A stretch of DNA of 32,833 bases from Actinomycetes bacterium (GTDB taxonomy: Bacteria > Actinomycetota > Acidimicrobiia > Acidimicrobiales > RAAP-2), in NCBI GenBank assembly GCA_021793515.1, contig JAJYSP010000028.1, forward strand, positions 1 to 32,833. The letters run 5' to 3'. Below the pieces are notes generated by a model, which was not told the DNA's origin, made no database searches, and saw only the letters and a list, made by a program, of their open reading frames with translations. A program made the position numbers and the translations under genes. Of this stretch, positions 7,236 to 15,992 are shown in pieces. The first letter of the stretch is position 1. Every line of letters starts with the position of its first letter.

Positions 7236-7859
7236 TCAGTCGGAGCCGCTTGGCGAGTTCGAAGGCTGTGGTCGTGCGCACCACGGGGGAGCCGTGACGT
7301 GTTGGCCACGCCATTCGCTCTCGAGCAGGGCGAAGTCGATCTCGTCGCTCCACGCGCCCTTGAACCACTCGTTCTCGATGAGGTGCGCCTCACGTCGCAT
7401 CAATAGCCGGTCGCCGAGACGAAGTGATCGAGTGTTGCGAGCGTCGACCCGCGCGATCACGCGGCGCAGCCCGAGGTCGTCAAAGCCAAGGTGCAAGAGT
7501 GCGTGCGCGGCCTCAGTGGCGAATCCCTGCCCGGCGTACTCGGGATTGATCGTCCAGCCGATCTCGCCACCTCGGTGCACTTCGCTGACGAAGCGGAGCA
7601 TGACGTCACCGATGACCCGTCCGGTTGTCGCGAGTTCGACGCCGAGCGTCACGGCGTCGCCCTCACCGGTGATCACGTGCGTCGCCCACCGGTCGGCGAG
7701 CCGCTGGGTTACCGCCGCGGCGTCCAGTGGCTCAGAGGGGATATATCGGCAGACGTCCTCGCGTGATCGGTACGCGACGACATCCTCGATGTCTTCGGCG
7801 GTGAGCGGTCGCAGTCGCAGTCGGGCGGTCGTTACGGGATAGATGGGAGCGAGTTGCAT
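7236..7859 (-). CDS. RimJ/RimL-type GNAT N-acetyltransferase
   Basis: A 207-residue GNAT protein. TTARLRLRPLTAEDIEDV is the standard N-terminus of the RimJ/RimL/SpeG group, IGWTINPEYAGQGFATEAAH contains the acetyl-CoA-binding (Q/R)xxGxG/A signature, and LRRVIARVDARNTRSLRL is the helix-4 region with the conserved N-S pair. ATG at 7859 follows AAGG at 9 nt; an in-frame codon 33 nt upstream is less likely. The last 20 residues (after WRGQH) are proline-rich and unlike the family. It may modify a ribosomal protein or a small amine. The substrate is not predictable. Confidence 0.82.
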   Translation of the reverse strand: MQLAPIYPVTTARLRLRPLTAEDIEDVVAYRSREDVCRYIPSEPLDAAAVTQRLADRWATHVITGEGDAVTLGVELATTGRVIGDVMLRFVSEVHRGGEIGWTINPEYAGQGFATEAAHALLHLGFDDLGLRRVIARVDARNTRSLRLGDRLLMRREAHLIENEWFKGAWSDEIDFALLESEWRGQHVTAPPWCARPQPSNSPSGSD

Positions 7860-8180
7860 CGGTCGCGACCTTAACTCGCGCCTCGGTCGCACAAAGGCAC
7901 GGCCGTGCTCAACGCGATGACGTCCTCGCGTTCGTCACGGTCGACCGCCAGCACGAGCGAAGTGACGGACGGCACGCCAATTACCCGGGCAGTTAAGCTC
8001 GATTGACCGCAGTGATCAGGGATGATCGATGGTGGTTGGTCGTTCGTTCCGCCGTCGCGCGGAATTCATCTGCCGTTTCCTGAGGGTTCACGAGGCGCCC
8101 CGGAAATCGCGCCTTTTATCAGGTAGTGTTCGCCGCGGACCTCCAAACTGGAGGATTCGCAAGGTGCGGAAGGTGAAGGA
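7860..8180. other. Intergenic region upstream of the ABC importer operon
   Basis: No gene is seen. A small perfect hairpin, CCTCCA-AAC-TGGAGG (8140-8154), lies 26 nt before the binding-protein ATG, and TAGTGT at 8124 is a possible -10. No known riboswitch consensus (TPP, cobalamin, M-box) could be recognised. Confidence 0.4.
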
Positions 8181-9341
8181 ATGTCCCTTAAACGAGTGAA
8201 GGTGGTGCTCGCCGCTGGAGCGACGATGGCCAGTCTCGCCGTCGTGTCGGTGACCGGGTCGGTGGGCGCCAGTGGGGCGACGTCGGTCAACTGGTCGACC
8301 GTGCAGACCTTGGCGGCGAGCGGACCGACGTCGATGGCGGCGCTGGTGAAGGCCGCCAAGAAGGAAGGAACGCTCAACGTCATCGCTCTGCCGCCGAACT
8401 GGGCGAACTACGGCGCGATGATCTCGACGTTCCAGAAGAAGTACGGCATCAAGGTGAACTCGGAGAACCCGAACGGATCCAGTCAGGACGAGATCAACGC
8501 GATCATCGCTGACAAGGGTCGCTCGACGAACCCCGACGTCATCGACGTGGGTACCAACTTCGCGATTGCGGCCCAGCAGAAGGGTCTCCTCGCGCCGTAT
8601 CGCGTGGCGACGTGGGCGCATATCCCCGCGGCGCTGAAGCAACCGAAGGGGTACTGGTTCGACGACTACGGCGGGTTCGTCGCGATCGGTTGCAACGCCG
8701 CAGTCGTGAAGCACTGTCCGACGTCGTTCGCTCAGATGCTCAAGAAAGGTCAGGGTTACAAGATCGGCATCAACAACAACCCGACGGCCTCGAGCTCTGC
8801 ATTGGCGGCAGTCATGGCGGCGGCGATCGCGAACCACGGCTCGCTCAACAACGTGAAGCCCGGGGTTGACTACTTCAGGACGATGAACAAGAACGGTAAC
8901 TTCGTGGCCACCGTGGCCGGACCCTCAACGGTCCAGAGCGGGGCGACCAACATCGTCATCTGGTGGGACTACCTCCAGGCGTCGGGGATCAACACCTTGC
9001 CCGGCTACGCGAAGAAGTGGAAGATCGTGATCCCGAGTGACGCGTCGATGGCCGAGTACTACACCCAGGCCATCAATAAGTCAGCACCGGACCCTGCGGC
9101 CGCTCGGCTGTGGGAGGAGTTCCTCTACTCGACCCAAGGTCAGAACATCTGGCTCCAGGGGATGGCGCGCCCGGTCGAACTGGCCTACATGACGGCCCAC
9201 CACCTGGCGAACGCGAAGGCGCTGGCTGCGCTGCCGCCGCTGCCCAAGGGTGCCATCCAGTATCCGACCCAGTCCCAGATCACCAAGGCCGAGGCCGTGG
9301 TCGTCGCGAACTGGCCCACCGAGGTCACGTCGGGTCCGTAG
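8181..9341 (+). CDS. ABC importer extracellular solute-binding protein (family 1)
   Basis: A 386-residue secreted binding protein. It begins with a signal peptide (basic MSLKRVK, a hydrophobic core to about residue 30, then ASGATS). It lacks an obvious lipobox cysteine. The mature domain starts KKEGTLNVIALPPNWANYGA and has the two-lobe layout of the spermidine/putrescine, ferric-iron and 2-aminoethylphosphonate binding proteins. It delivers substrate to the two permeases encoded next. Start ATG follows AGGTGAAGGA. It is the first gene of a tight four-gene operon (spacing 10 nt, then overlaps). Polyamine, Fe(III) or aminophosphonate are all possible, and the sequence alone does not decide. Confidence 0.85.
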   Translation: MSLKRVKVVLAAGATMASLAVVSVTGSVGASGATSVNWSTVQTLAASGPTSMAALVKAAKKEGTLNVIALPPNWANYGAMISTFQKKYGIKVNSENPNGSSQDEINAIIADKGRSTNPDVIDVGTNFAIAAQQKGLLAPYRVATWAHIPAALKQPKGYWFDDYGGFVAIGCNAAVVKHCPTSFAQMLKKGQGYKIGINNNPTASSSALAAVMAAAIANHGSLNNVKPGVDYFRTMNKNGNFVATVAGPSTVQSGATNIVIWWDYLQASGINTLPGYAKKWKIVIPSDASMAEYYTQAINKSAPDPAAARLWEEFLYSTQGQNIWLQGMARPVELAYMTAHHLANAKALAALPPLPKGAIQYPTQSQITKAEAVVVANWPTEVTSGP

Positions 9342-9351
9342 CCGTCCTCGC

Positions 9352-10302
9352 ATGACTTCAACAACGTCGGATGGACAATCGATCGTCTCCGGCCCGGGTG
9401 CCTCGGCACCCGGCGCCGGGGGCGTCGACGTCACCGGGCGACTTCGGCGTCGCGCGCTGGGCCGGTGGCTCGCACCGGTAGCGGCCATGGCGCCGTTCTC
9501 GATCTACTCGTTTCTCGGCCTCGGTGTGCCGATCATCGCGGTCATCTACTACGCCTTTCAGAGCGAGCAGGGTAAACCGACCCTGTCGAACATCGCGCTG
9601 GTGACCCACGGGTCCTACCTGCTGGGCTTCGAGAACAGCATCGTGCTGGCCCTGATCACCTCGATCGTGCCGGGCATCCTCGGCCTCATCCTCGCGTACG
9701 CCATCGCGACGTCACGTAGCGCAACGCTCAAGCGCCTCGTCGCCACCGCGTCGGGCGTGCTCGCCAACTTCGGCGGCATCAATCTCACCTTCATGTTCAT
9801 TGCAACGCTCGGCTCGACGGGGATCCTCACGGCGTGGTTGAGCGCGATCCACCTCAACCCGTGGAACTTCGGGTTCAACCTCTATTCCTTCTACGGCGTC
9901 GCGCTCGTCTACCTGTATTTCCAGGTGCCGCTCATGGTCCTAGTCATCACGCCGGCGCTCGGGGGACTGCGTCCCTCGTGGCGTGAAGCGGCGGAGAACA
10001 TGGGCGCGTCGAGCTGGGGCTACTGGCGCTACGTCGGCGTCCCAGTCCTGATGCCGTCGGTGCTCGGCGGGATGCTGCTGCTCTTTGGTAGCGGGTTCGC
10101 CGCCTACGCCACCGCTGAAACCCTGACTGCCGGGACCGTGACGTTGGCACCGATCCAGATCGGCTCACTGCTCGCGGGCAACCAGCTCGCCGGTCAAGAG
10201 AACGTCGGCTACGCCGTCGGCCTCGGCATGTTCGTGGTACTCGCGGTAACGATGATCCTCTACGGGTTGGTTCGGCGAAGGGCGTCCAAGTGGCTTCGCT
10301 GA
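9352..10302 (+). CDS. ABC importer permease 1
   Basis: A 316-residue membrane protein with about six transmembrane helices (starting near APFSIYSFLGLGVPIIAVIY). The cytoplasmic EAA loop reads REAAENMGASSWGYWRYVGV, close to the consensus EAAxxxGAxxxxxFxxVxxP that docks onto the ATPase. The first 45 residues are hydrophilic and rich in G, A and P. ATG at 9352, 10 nt after the binding-protein stop, was selected; the open frame upstream overlaps that gene. It is the PotB/FbpB-type subunit of the importer. Confidence 0.85.
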   Translation: MTSTTSDGQSIVSGPGASAPGAGGVDVTGRLRRRALGRWLAPVAAMAPFSIYSFLGLGVPIIAVIYYAFQSEQGKPTLSNIALVTHGSYLLGFENSIVLALITSIVPGILGLILAYAIATSRSATLKRLVATASGVLANFGGINLTFMFIATLGSTGILTAWLSAIHLNPWNFGFNLYSFYGVALVYLYFQVPLMVLVITPALGGLRPSWREAAENMGASSWGYWRYVGVPVLMPSVLGGMLLLFGSGFAAYATAETLTAGTVTLAPIQIGSLLAGNQLAGQENVGYAVGLGMFVVLAVTMILYGLVRRRASKWLR

Positions 10303-11138
10303 TTCCCGACATCGTCGAAGACGCCCTCGTCGCCGTCCCCGAAGTACCGGGTCGACGCCGTCGGCCGCGGTTGCGCCTGTGGCGTGCGGTCGTGCTCTTC
10401 CTCGCGGGCGCCTACTTCCTCATCCCGATCTACGCCGGGCTGCGCTTCTCCTTCGAGAACGACGCTGGCCACCTCTCGCTCTACGCGGTGAAGGCGATTC
10501 CCTCCGAGCCGGGCTTCTCGGCGGCCTTCTGGCTCTCGATGCGTCTCGCGGTGGTCACCCTCGCGCTCACGCTCGTGTTGATGGTCCCGACCTCGGTCTA
10601 CGTACACCTCAAGCTCCCGCGTCTGCGCCGGCTCCTCGACTTCGTCACCATCCTGCCGATCGTGATCCCTCCGATCGTGCTCATCTTGGGCGTGCTGCGC
10701 GCCGCACCGCTGTGGCTGCGCGCGTCGCCCTATCTATTGAGCCTCGTCTACGTGATCCTGTCGATGCCCTTCGTCTACCGCTCGCTCGACGCGGGACTCA
10801 GCGCCATTGACTTGAAGACGCTCGTCGAGGCGTCACGATCGCTCGGGGGGAACTGGTTGAACACGCTCTGGCGCGTCGTCGTGCCCAACCTCCGTTCGGC
10901 GCTGCTCTCGGCGACAGTGCTGACGTTGGCGTTGGTGCTCGGGGAGTTCACCATGGCGAGTCTCGACTTGTGGACGACGCTGCCCGTGTGGATCTATCAG
11001 TTCCAACAGGTCGACGCCCACGTCTCGACCGCGGTGTCGATGGTCTCGCTGATCGGGACGTGGCTACTGATCACACTCATTGTCTCCCTCGACCGATCAC
11101 AATCGCGTCGTACACGCAGAAGGACGAATAACTCGTGA
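10290..11138 (+). CDS. ABC importer permease 2
   Basis: A 282-residue protein with about six membrane helices. The first is VLFLAGAYFLIPIYAGL, after a cytosolic Arg-rich stretch (GRRRRPRLRLWR). The EAA loop is seen as VEASRSLGGNWLNTLWRVVV. It begins with GTG inside the end of permease 1 (13-nt overlap), so the two are probably translationally coupled. It is the PotC/FbpB-type partner permease that forms the channel heterodimer. Confidence 0.85.
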   Translation: MASLIPDIVEDALVAVPEVPGRRRRPRLRLWRAVVLFLAGAYFLIPIYAGLRFSFENDAGHLSLYAVKAIPSEPGFSAAFWLSMRLAVVTLALTLVLMVPTSVYVHLKLPRLRRLLDFVTILPIVIPPIVLILGVLRAAPLWLRASPYLLSLVYVILSMPFVYRSLDAGLSAIDLKTLVEASRSLGGNWLNTLWRVVVPNLRSALLSATVLTLALVLGEFTMASLDLWTTLPVWIYQFQQVDAHVSTAVSMVSLIGTWLLITLIVSLDRSQSRRTRRRTNNS

Positions 11139-12244
11139 CCGAACTAGTCGACGCCACCCGTACCACCGGTGCGGCCCCCGCCGGGGCGAGAGTGAGCCTC
11201 GAGGGGCTCGTTCGGACCTACGGCACGACCCGGGCACTCGACGGATTCTCCCTCGCCATCGAACCAGGGGAGTTCGTGGCCTTGCTCGGCCCGTCGGGCT
11301 GCGGCAAGACGACCGCACTGCGCGTGCTCGCCGGATTTGAACGACTCGATAGTGGGCGCGTCACGGTCGACGGGCGCGACGTGAGCAAGATCAGCGCGCA
11401 GCACCGAGACATGGGGATGGTCTTTCAGAGCTACTCGCTCTTTCCCAACATGAACGCACTCAATAACGTCGCCTTCGGGCTGCGAATGCGTCGCCAGCAC
11501 GCGACCCAGCGCCGTCAGAAGGCGGGCGAACTCTTGGAACTGGTTGGACTGAGCGACCAGGCGTCCAAGTACCCGCACCAGATGTCCGGTGGCCAGCAAC
11601 AGCGGATCGCCCTGGCCCGGGCCCTCGCGATCGAACCCCGTGTCCTGCTGCTCGACGAACCGCTCTCGGCACTCGACGCCAAGGTGCGCGCCGAGTTACG
11701 CGATCAGATCCGCCAGCTCCAACAGCGCCTTGCGATCACGACAGTCTTCGTCACCCACGACCAGGAAGAAGCGCTCTCCATGGCCGACCGCGTCTGCGTG
11801 ATGTCCGCGGGGCGCGCCGAGCAGACGGCCACACCCGCAGCCCTCTACTCACGACCGACGACGTCCTTCGTTGCCGAGTTCGTCGGAGTCTCGAGCCGGG
11901 TGCCGGTCGAACCAGTGGACGGTTCGGTGGTGCTCTTTGGCGAGCGGTGCCGTATTCGCGCGAGCGACACCGGCCTACCCAATGGTCCATTGGACGCGCT
12001 GCTTCGGCCCGAGGACGTGGCAATCACCCTCGATGAGACTGCCAAGCCCTTCGTCACCCATAAGAGTTTCCTCGGCGCGACCACCCGCGTGATCGCCCAG
12101 GTCGACGGCGTGGCGGTACGTGTCGACGTTCGCAGCGACGTCGCGGCCGACATCGAGTTGGGCGCTCGGGTGCGCGTCTCGGTCGTCTCGCGAGACGTGC
12201 TGGTGGCCGAGCGAAGCGTGACGAACCCGGTGTCACCGCAGTAG
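11135..12244 (+). CDS. ABC importer ATPase (PotA/FbpC-type)
   Basis: A 369-residue ATPase. Walker A is GPSGCGKTTALR, Q-loop in MVFQSYSLFPNM, signature MSGGQQQRIALARAL, Walker B VLLLDEPLSALD and H-loop VFVTHDQEEALS. The C-terminal 120 residues (after about 250) form a TOBE regulatory domain (LLRPEDVAITLDE, FLGATTRVIAQVDG). This build is that of the CUT1/polyamine/iron importers. The start GTG overlaps the previous stop by 4 nt (GTGA), completing the binding protein-permease-permease-ATPase operon. A 26-residue N-terminal extension (TELVDATRTTGAAPAG...) precedes the nucleotide-binding domain. Confidence 0.9.
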   Translation: MTELVDATRTTGAAPAGARVSLEGLVRTYGTTRALDGFSLAIEPGEFVALLGPSGCGKTTALRVLAGFERLDSGRVTVDGRDVSKISAQHRDMGMVFQSYSLFPNMNALNNVAFGLRMRRQHATQRRQKAGELLELVGLSDQASKYPHQMSGGQQQRIALARALAIEPRVLLLDEPLSALDAKVRAELRDQIRQLQQRLAITTVFVTHDQEEALSMADRVCVMSAGRAEQTATPAALYSRPTTSFVAEFVGVSSRVPVEPVDGSVVLFGERCRIRASDTGLPNGPLDALLRPEDVAITLDETAKPFVTHKSFLGATTRVIAQVDGVAVRVDVRSDVAADIELGARVRVSVVSRDVLVAERSVTNPVSPQ

Positions 12245-12324
12245 GCGCAATGACGTCCGACGCTACCGACGAGGCCAGACCATGGCAGCGGAGGGTGGTC
12301 TCGAGTGTGTAACTTGGGGACTCA

Positions 12325-13101
12325 ATGGAGTCAACCGGTAGTCCGTCTCTTCTCGAACTCGATCGTGTCTCAGTGCACTTCGGTGGCCTGCACGCGCTGC
12401 GCGACGTCTCCTTTTCGGTGTCCTCCGGTGAGATCGTCGGACTGATCGGACCTAACGGCGCGGGCAAGACGACCGCCTTCAACGTGGCGTGCGGGTTCGT
12501 GCGCCCGTCGTCGGGCCACGTTCACTATCCCGCGGCGGGACGGTCCAATGTCCACCCGAACCAACTTGCCCACATTGGTGTCGCGCGCACGCTCCAGGGT
12601 GTCGGACTGTTCCCGCACTGCACCGTGCTCGAGAACGTGATGGCCGGCGGACACATCCGCGCCGGCGGCGACTTCTTTACGAGCCTCTTCGCCCTACCGC
12701 GCGGCGTACGGAGCGAACGCGGACTTCAAGCGTCGGCGATGGCCATGCTCGAGCGTCTCGGCGTGGCCGACGTCGCGAAGCTGATGCCGAGTGCGATTCC
12801 CTACGGCGTGGCGAAGAAGGTCTCGGTGGCGCGCGCGCTGATGAGCGAGCCCCGACTGCTCCTGCTCGACGAACCGGCGTCGGGGCTGGACGAAGCCGAG
12901 CTCGAGGAGTTCTCGGCGCTGATCAGCGAGCTTCGTTCGACGATGGGGGTGTTGCTCGTCGAGCACGACATGGAGTTCGTGATGCCACTCGTGGACCGAC
13001 TAGTCGTGCTCAGCTTCGGCGAGGTGATCGCCACGGGATCGGCCGAGGAGATCCGCGCCCACGAAGCGGTCATCGCCGCCTACCTCGGGGTTGACGAATG
13101 A
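12325..13101 (+). CDS. livG: Branched-chain amino-acid-type ABC ATPase LivG
   Basis: A 258-residue ATPase of the Liv family. It has Walker A GPNGAGKTTAFN, LivG-type ARTLQGVGLFPHCTVLENV, Walker B LLLLDEPASGLD and H-loop LLVEHDMEFVM. The signature is IPYGVAKKVSVARALM, a non-LSGGQ form; LivG proteins normally show a xxYGxxRRxEIARAL variant, so this is a mild further deviation. It is the first gene of a five-gene cluster coupled by 4-nt overlaps. TAACTT at 12310 is a possible -10. The substrate may be a branched-chain amino acid, amide, urea or another small molecule. Confidence 0.88.
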   Translation: MESTGSPSLLELDRVSVHFGGLHALRDVSFSVSSGEIVGLIGPNGAGKTTAFNVACGFVRPSSGHVHYPAAGRSNVHPNQLAHIGVARTLQGVGLFPHCTVLENVMAGGHIRAGGDFFTSLFALPRGVRSERGLQASAMAMLERLGVADVAKLMPSAIPYGVAKKVSVARALMSEPRLLLLDEPASGLDEAELEEFSALISELRSTMGVLLVEHDMEFVMPLVDRLVVLSFGEVIATGSAEEIRAHEAVIAAYLGVDE

Positions 13102-13808
13102 TCCGCGCCAATGGGTTGTCCGTCTCCTACGGCGCGGTCCAGGCACTGCGCGACGTGACCTTCACCGCCGAGACCGGAACCATCACCGCCGTGCTCGGCG
13201 CTAACGGCGCGGGCAAGACGACACTGCTTCGAACGATCAGTGGACTCGTCACGCCACGGTCGGGAACCGTCTCGCTCGACGAGACGACGCTCACGGGTGA
13301 GCGGCCCGAGGACATCGTGCGTCGTGGTGTGGGCCACGTACCCGAAGGACGTGGGGTGATCGCCGAGTTCACCGTCGAGGAGAACCTCCGCCTCGGCGCC
13401 ATGATCTCGCCGATGTCGTTGCGCGACGGGCTCAACCAGCAGTACGAGTGGTTTCCGGTGCTCGGCGAACGGCGCAAACAAGCCGCGGCGACCCTGTCGG
13501 GTGGCGAACGTCAGATGCTCGCCATGGCCCGCGCCCTGATCGCCCAGCCGACGGTGCTCTTGCTCGACGAGCCATCACTCGGCCTCGCGCCGCTCGTAAC
13601 GGCCCAGTTGATGCACACCGTCTCCGAACTCTGTACGACGACAGGTCTGACGGTGATCCTGGTCGAGCAGAACGCGAAGTCGGCGCTGCGTATCGCGAGT
13701 CGCGCGGTCGTGCTGTATCTGGGCCGCGTCGTCGCCGATGACACCGCCGCGGTCGTGGCCCAGGACGACCAGCTACGCCAGTACTACCTCGGGATGGTCA
13801 AGCAATGA
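13098..13808 (+). CDS. livF: Branched-chain amino-acid-type ABC ATPase LivF
   Basis: A 236-residue ATPase with Walker A GANGAGKTTLLR, the LivF-type VGHVPEGRGVIAEFTVEENL, signature LSGGERQMLAMARAL, Walker B VLLLDEPSLGLAPL and H-loop ILVEQNAKSAL. The C-terminus RQYYLGM is the common family ending. The start overlaps the livG stop by 4 nt (ATGA). It pairs with LivG to energise the LivH/LivM channel. Confidence 0.92.
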   Translation: MIRANGLSVSYGAVQALRDVTFTAETGTITAVLGANGAGKTTLLRTISGLVTPRSGTVSLDETTLTGERPEDIVRRGVGHVPEGRGVIAEFTVEENLRLGAMISPMSLRDGLNQQYEWFPVLGERRKQAAATLSGGERQMLAMARALIAQPTVLLLDEPSLGLAPLVTAQLMHTVSELCTTTGLTVILVEQNAKSALRIASRAVVLYLGRVVADDTAAVVAQDDQLRQYYLGMVKQ

Positions 13809-14704
13809 GTTCCGTTCTCACGTCGCGCAACGTCGCTGACGTCTTGGGTGGCATCACCAACGGCGTGATCTACAGCCTCGTCGCGCTGAGCCTGGTGCTG
13901 GTGTGGCGCTCGACGCGCATCCTCAACTTCGCCCAGGGTGCGATGGCGATGATCGCCGCCTACATCGGTTTCGCCGTGCTCGCGCCGTCAACCAACTACT
14001 GGGTCTCCATGGCGGTCGCCATCATCGCGGGACTCGCCCTGGGTGGGCTCACCGAGCGAGTGATCGTGCGCGGTCTCTACGGCAAGCCCGAAATCAACCC
14101 AGTCGTGGCGATGGTCGGATTCCTGTTGGTGCTGGAGTCGGTCGCGGCGGCCATATGGTCGACCACGTCGCGAGGCCTGCCGACACCGTTCTCGATCGTG
14201 GACTGGCAGATCAACCATAAACCCGTCGCGTTATCGCCCTTCGCGCTCTATGAGATCGTTACCGCGGTGGTGGTGATGACGGTGATCGCCCTGCTCTTCC
14301 AGTTCACCAAGCTCGGACTCAAACTCCGAGCCGCCGCGCTCGCACCGGAGGTCTCGCGACTGCTCGGGGTCCGGGTGGGGCGGATGTTGACGCTGGGCTG
14401 GATGCTCTCCAGTGGTGTCGGAGCCGTCACCGCGGTACTGGTCGCGTCGAATTACTTCACCGGACTCACCCCCACGACCATGGACGGGGTCTTCGCGTTC
14501 GGCTTCATCGCGGCGGCCATCGGTGGACTGGACAGTCCGGTCGGGGCGCTGGTGTCGGGCGTCTCACTCGGGATCATCCTGCAGTTCGTCGGTGACTACC
14601 TGAACTCCAACGACATCATCCTGGTGGCGCTCGGGATGCTCATCGTCTCGCTGATGGTGCGCCCGAACGGCGTGTTCACCCGCTCGGCCCAGAGGCGGGT
14701 GTGA
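13805..14704 (+). CDS. livH: Branched-chain amino-acid-type permease LivH
   Basis: A 299-residue permease with about eight membrane helices. The opening GGITNGVIYSLVALSLVLVW and RILNFAQGAMAMIAAYIGF are diagnostic of LivH. SGVGAVTAVLVASNYFTGL and GFIAAAIGGLDSPVGALVSG mark the C-terminal half. It overlaps livF by 4 nt (ATGA) and livM follows directly. Confidence 0.9.
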   Translation: MSSVLTSRNVADVLGGITNGVIYSLVALSLVLVWRSTRILNFAQGAMAMIAAYIGFAVLAPSTNYWVSMAVAIIAGLALGGLTERVIVRGLYGKPEINPVVAMVGFLLVLESVAAAIWSTTSRGLPTPFSIVDWQINHKPVALSPFALYEIVTAVVVMTVIALLFQFTKLGLKLRAAALAPEVSRLLGVRVGRMLTLGWMLSSGVGAVTAVLVASNYFTGLTPTTMDGVFAFGFIAAAIGGLDSPVGALVSGVSLGIILQFVGDYLNSNDIILVALGMLIVSLMVRPNGVFTRSAQRRV

Positions 14705-15894
14705 TGGGCGCGCGCTGGAACCAACGAGTCGTCGCGGGTACGGCGGTCGGCGTCGCGGCGGTGCTCGCGTCCTGGCTCGGGGTGGGCACCGCTCGGGCCG
14801 CGACGGCACTCAGCATCGCGGCCGTCGTCCTCGTCGTGGGTCTGGTCCTAGTCTCGTCGTCAGAGTTCCGCCGCGACCACCCGGTGATCGCGCGCGCCGC
14901 GATCAGCCTGGTGGCCGTTGACGTCTCACTCGTCGTGACCGGCTTCTTCTCCTCGACCGTCGACTCCAATCTCGCGATCGGCGCGGCGATGTCGATCGTG
15001 CTGCTCGGTCTCTCATTCCTGACCGGCTCGTCGGGACAGATCTCGATCGGCAACGGCGCCTTCATGGGGGTGGGTGCCTTCACCGTCGCCATCTGGGCCA
15101 ACCATCACGCGGCAACCCCTATCGCCGTCGTGCTGATCCTCGCCGTGGTGGCTGGTGCGCTGGTTGGGCTGTTGCTCGGGCTGCCCGCGACGCGCCTCCG
15201 CGGGCCGTACCTCGCCGGCATGACCCTCGCCTTCGCCGTTGCCTTCGGTGCGGTGCTCAATCTCTTTTCGACGTGGACCGGTGGCGATTCGGGACTGCAA
15301 CTGCCCTCCGCGGTGAACGCCCCAGCCTGGCTCGTCCACTTCTTCCGGTCCGGAACCTCGTCGCTCACGACCAACAGCGTCTGGCTGGTCGACGTGACGA
15401 TCGTCACCGCGGGGATCGCACTCTTCTTCATGGCGAACCTCTTTGCAAGTCGAACCGGCCGGGCGATGCGACTGGTGCGCGACAATGACGTCGCGGCCGA
15501 GCTCGTCGGCATCTCACTACCGCGCGCGCGGGTCATCGCGTTCGTCGTCTCGGCGGCGTACGCGGCGTTGGGCGGCGGACTGTGGACGCTCATCAACAAC
15601 GCGGTGACGCCCGCCACCTACGGTTTCGCCCTCTCGATCACAATTCTCTCGCTCGTGGTGATCGGTGGGATCGGGACGATCCCCGGGGCGCTCATTGGCG
15701 GGCTGATCTACGCCTTCGCCGCCAGCGTGATCGCCTGGTTCACCGCCCACACTGGTCTCAACCCGCAAGGGAACGTCGCGAGTCAGCTCAACGGGATTAT
15801 TTTTGGTGGTCTCTTGGTGCTCACAATCCTGTTCGCACCAACGGGAATAGCGGGTTTCGTGCGCCGGCGATGGGCATCGTGGCGCTCGAGGTGA
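14704..15894 (+). CDS. livM: Branched-chain amino-acid-type permease LivM
   Basis: A 396-residue permease. The LivM core LSFLTGSSGQISIGNGAFMG is at about residues 100-120, and LRGPYLAGMTLAFAVAFGAV and LVVIGGIGTIPGALIG are also family hallmarks. About 90 extra N-terminal residues with three predicted helices precede the core. ATG at 14704 shares one base with the livH stop (TGATG); a GTG at 14701 is an equal alternative. Together with LivH it forms the transmembrane channel. Confidence 0.88.
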   Translation: MGARWNQRVVAGTAVGVAAVLASWLGVGTARAATALSIAAVVLVVGLVLVSSSEFRRDHPVIARAAISLVAVDVSLVVTGFFSSTVDSNLAIGAAMSIVLLGLSFLTGSSGQISIGNGAFMGVGAFTVAIWANHHAATPIAVVLILAVVAGALVGLLLGLPATRLRGPYLAGMTLAFAVAFGAVLNLFSTWTGGDSGLQLPSAVNAPAWLVHFFRSGTSSLTTNSVWLVDVTIVTAGIALFFMANLFASRTGRAMRLVRDNDVAAELVGISLPRARVIAFVVSAAYAALGGGLWTLINNAVTPATYGFALSITILSLVVIGGIGTIPGALIGGLIYAFAASVIAWFTAHTGLNPQGNVASQLNGIIFGGLLVLTILFAPTGIAGFVRRRWASWRSR

Positions 15895-15961
15895 ATTGCT
15901 ACTGCCTACGCGGCGGTCTAGGGTCGGCATCGGGGCTTACGCACCAGTAATCAACAAACAA

Positions 15962-15976
15962 CCATCGAAACGATGG
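15962..15976. repeat. Small hairpin before the Liv binding-protein gene
   Basis: CCATCG-AAA-CGATGG is a perfect 6-bp stem in the leader just 16 nt upstream of the ATG at 15993, and overlaps the purine-rich ribosome site region. It could modulate translation or protect the 5' end of a processed mRNA for the abundant binding protein. Role inferred. Confidence 0.35.
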
Positions 15977-15992
15977 AGGGGGGAGACAAACC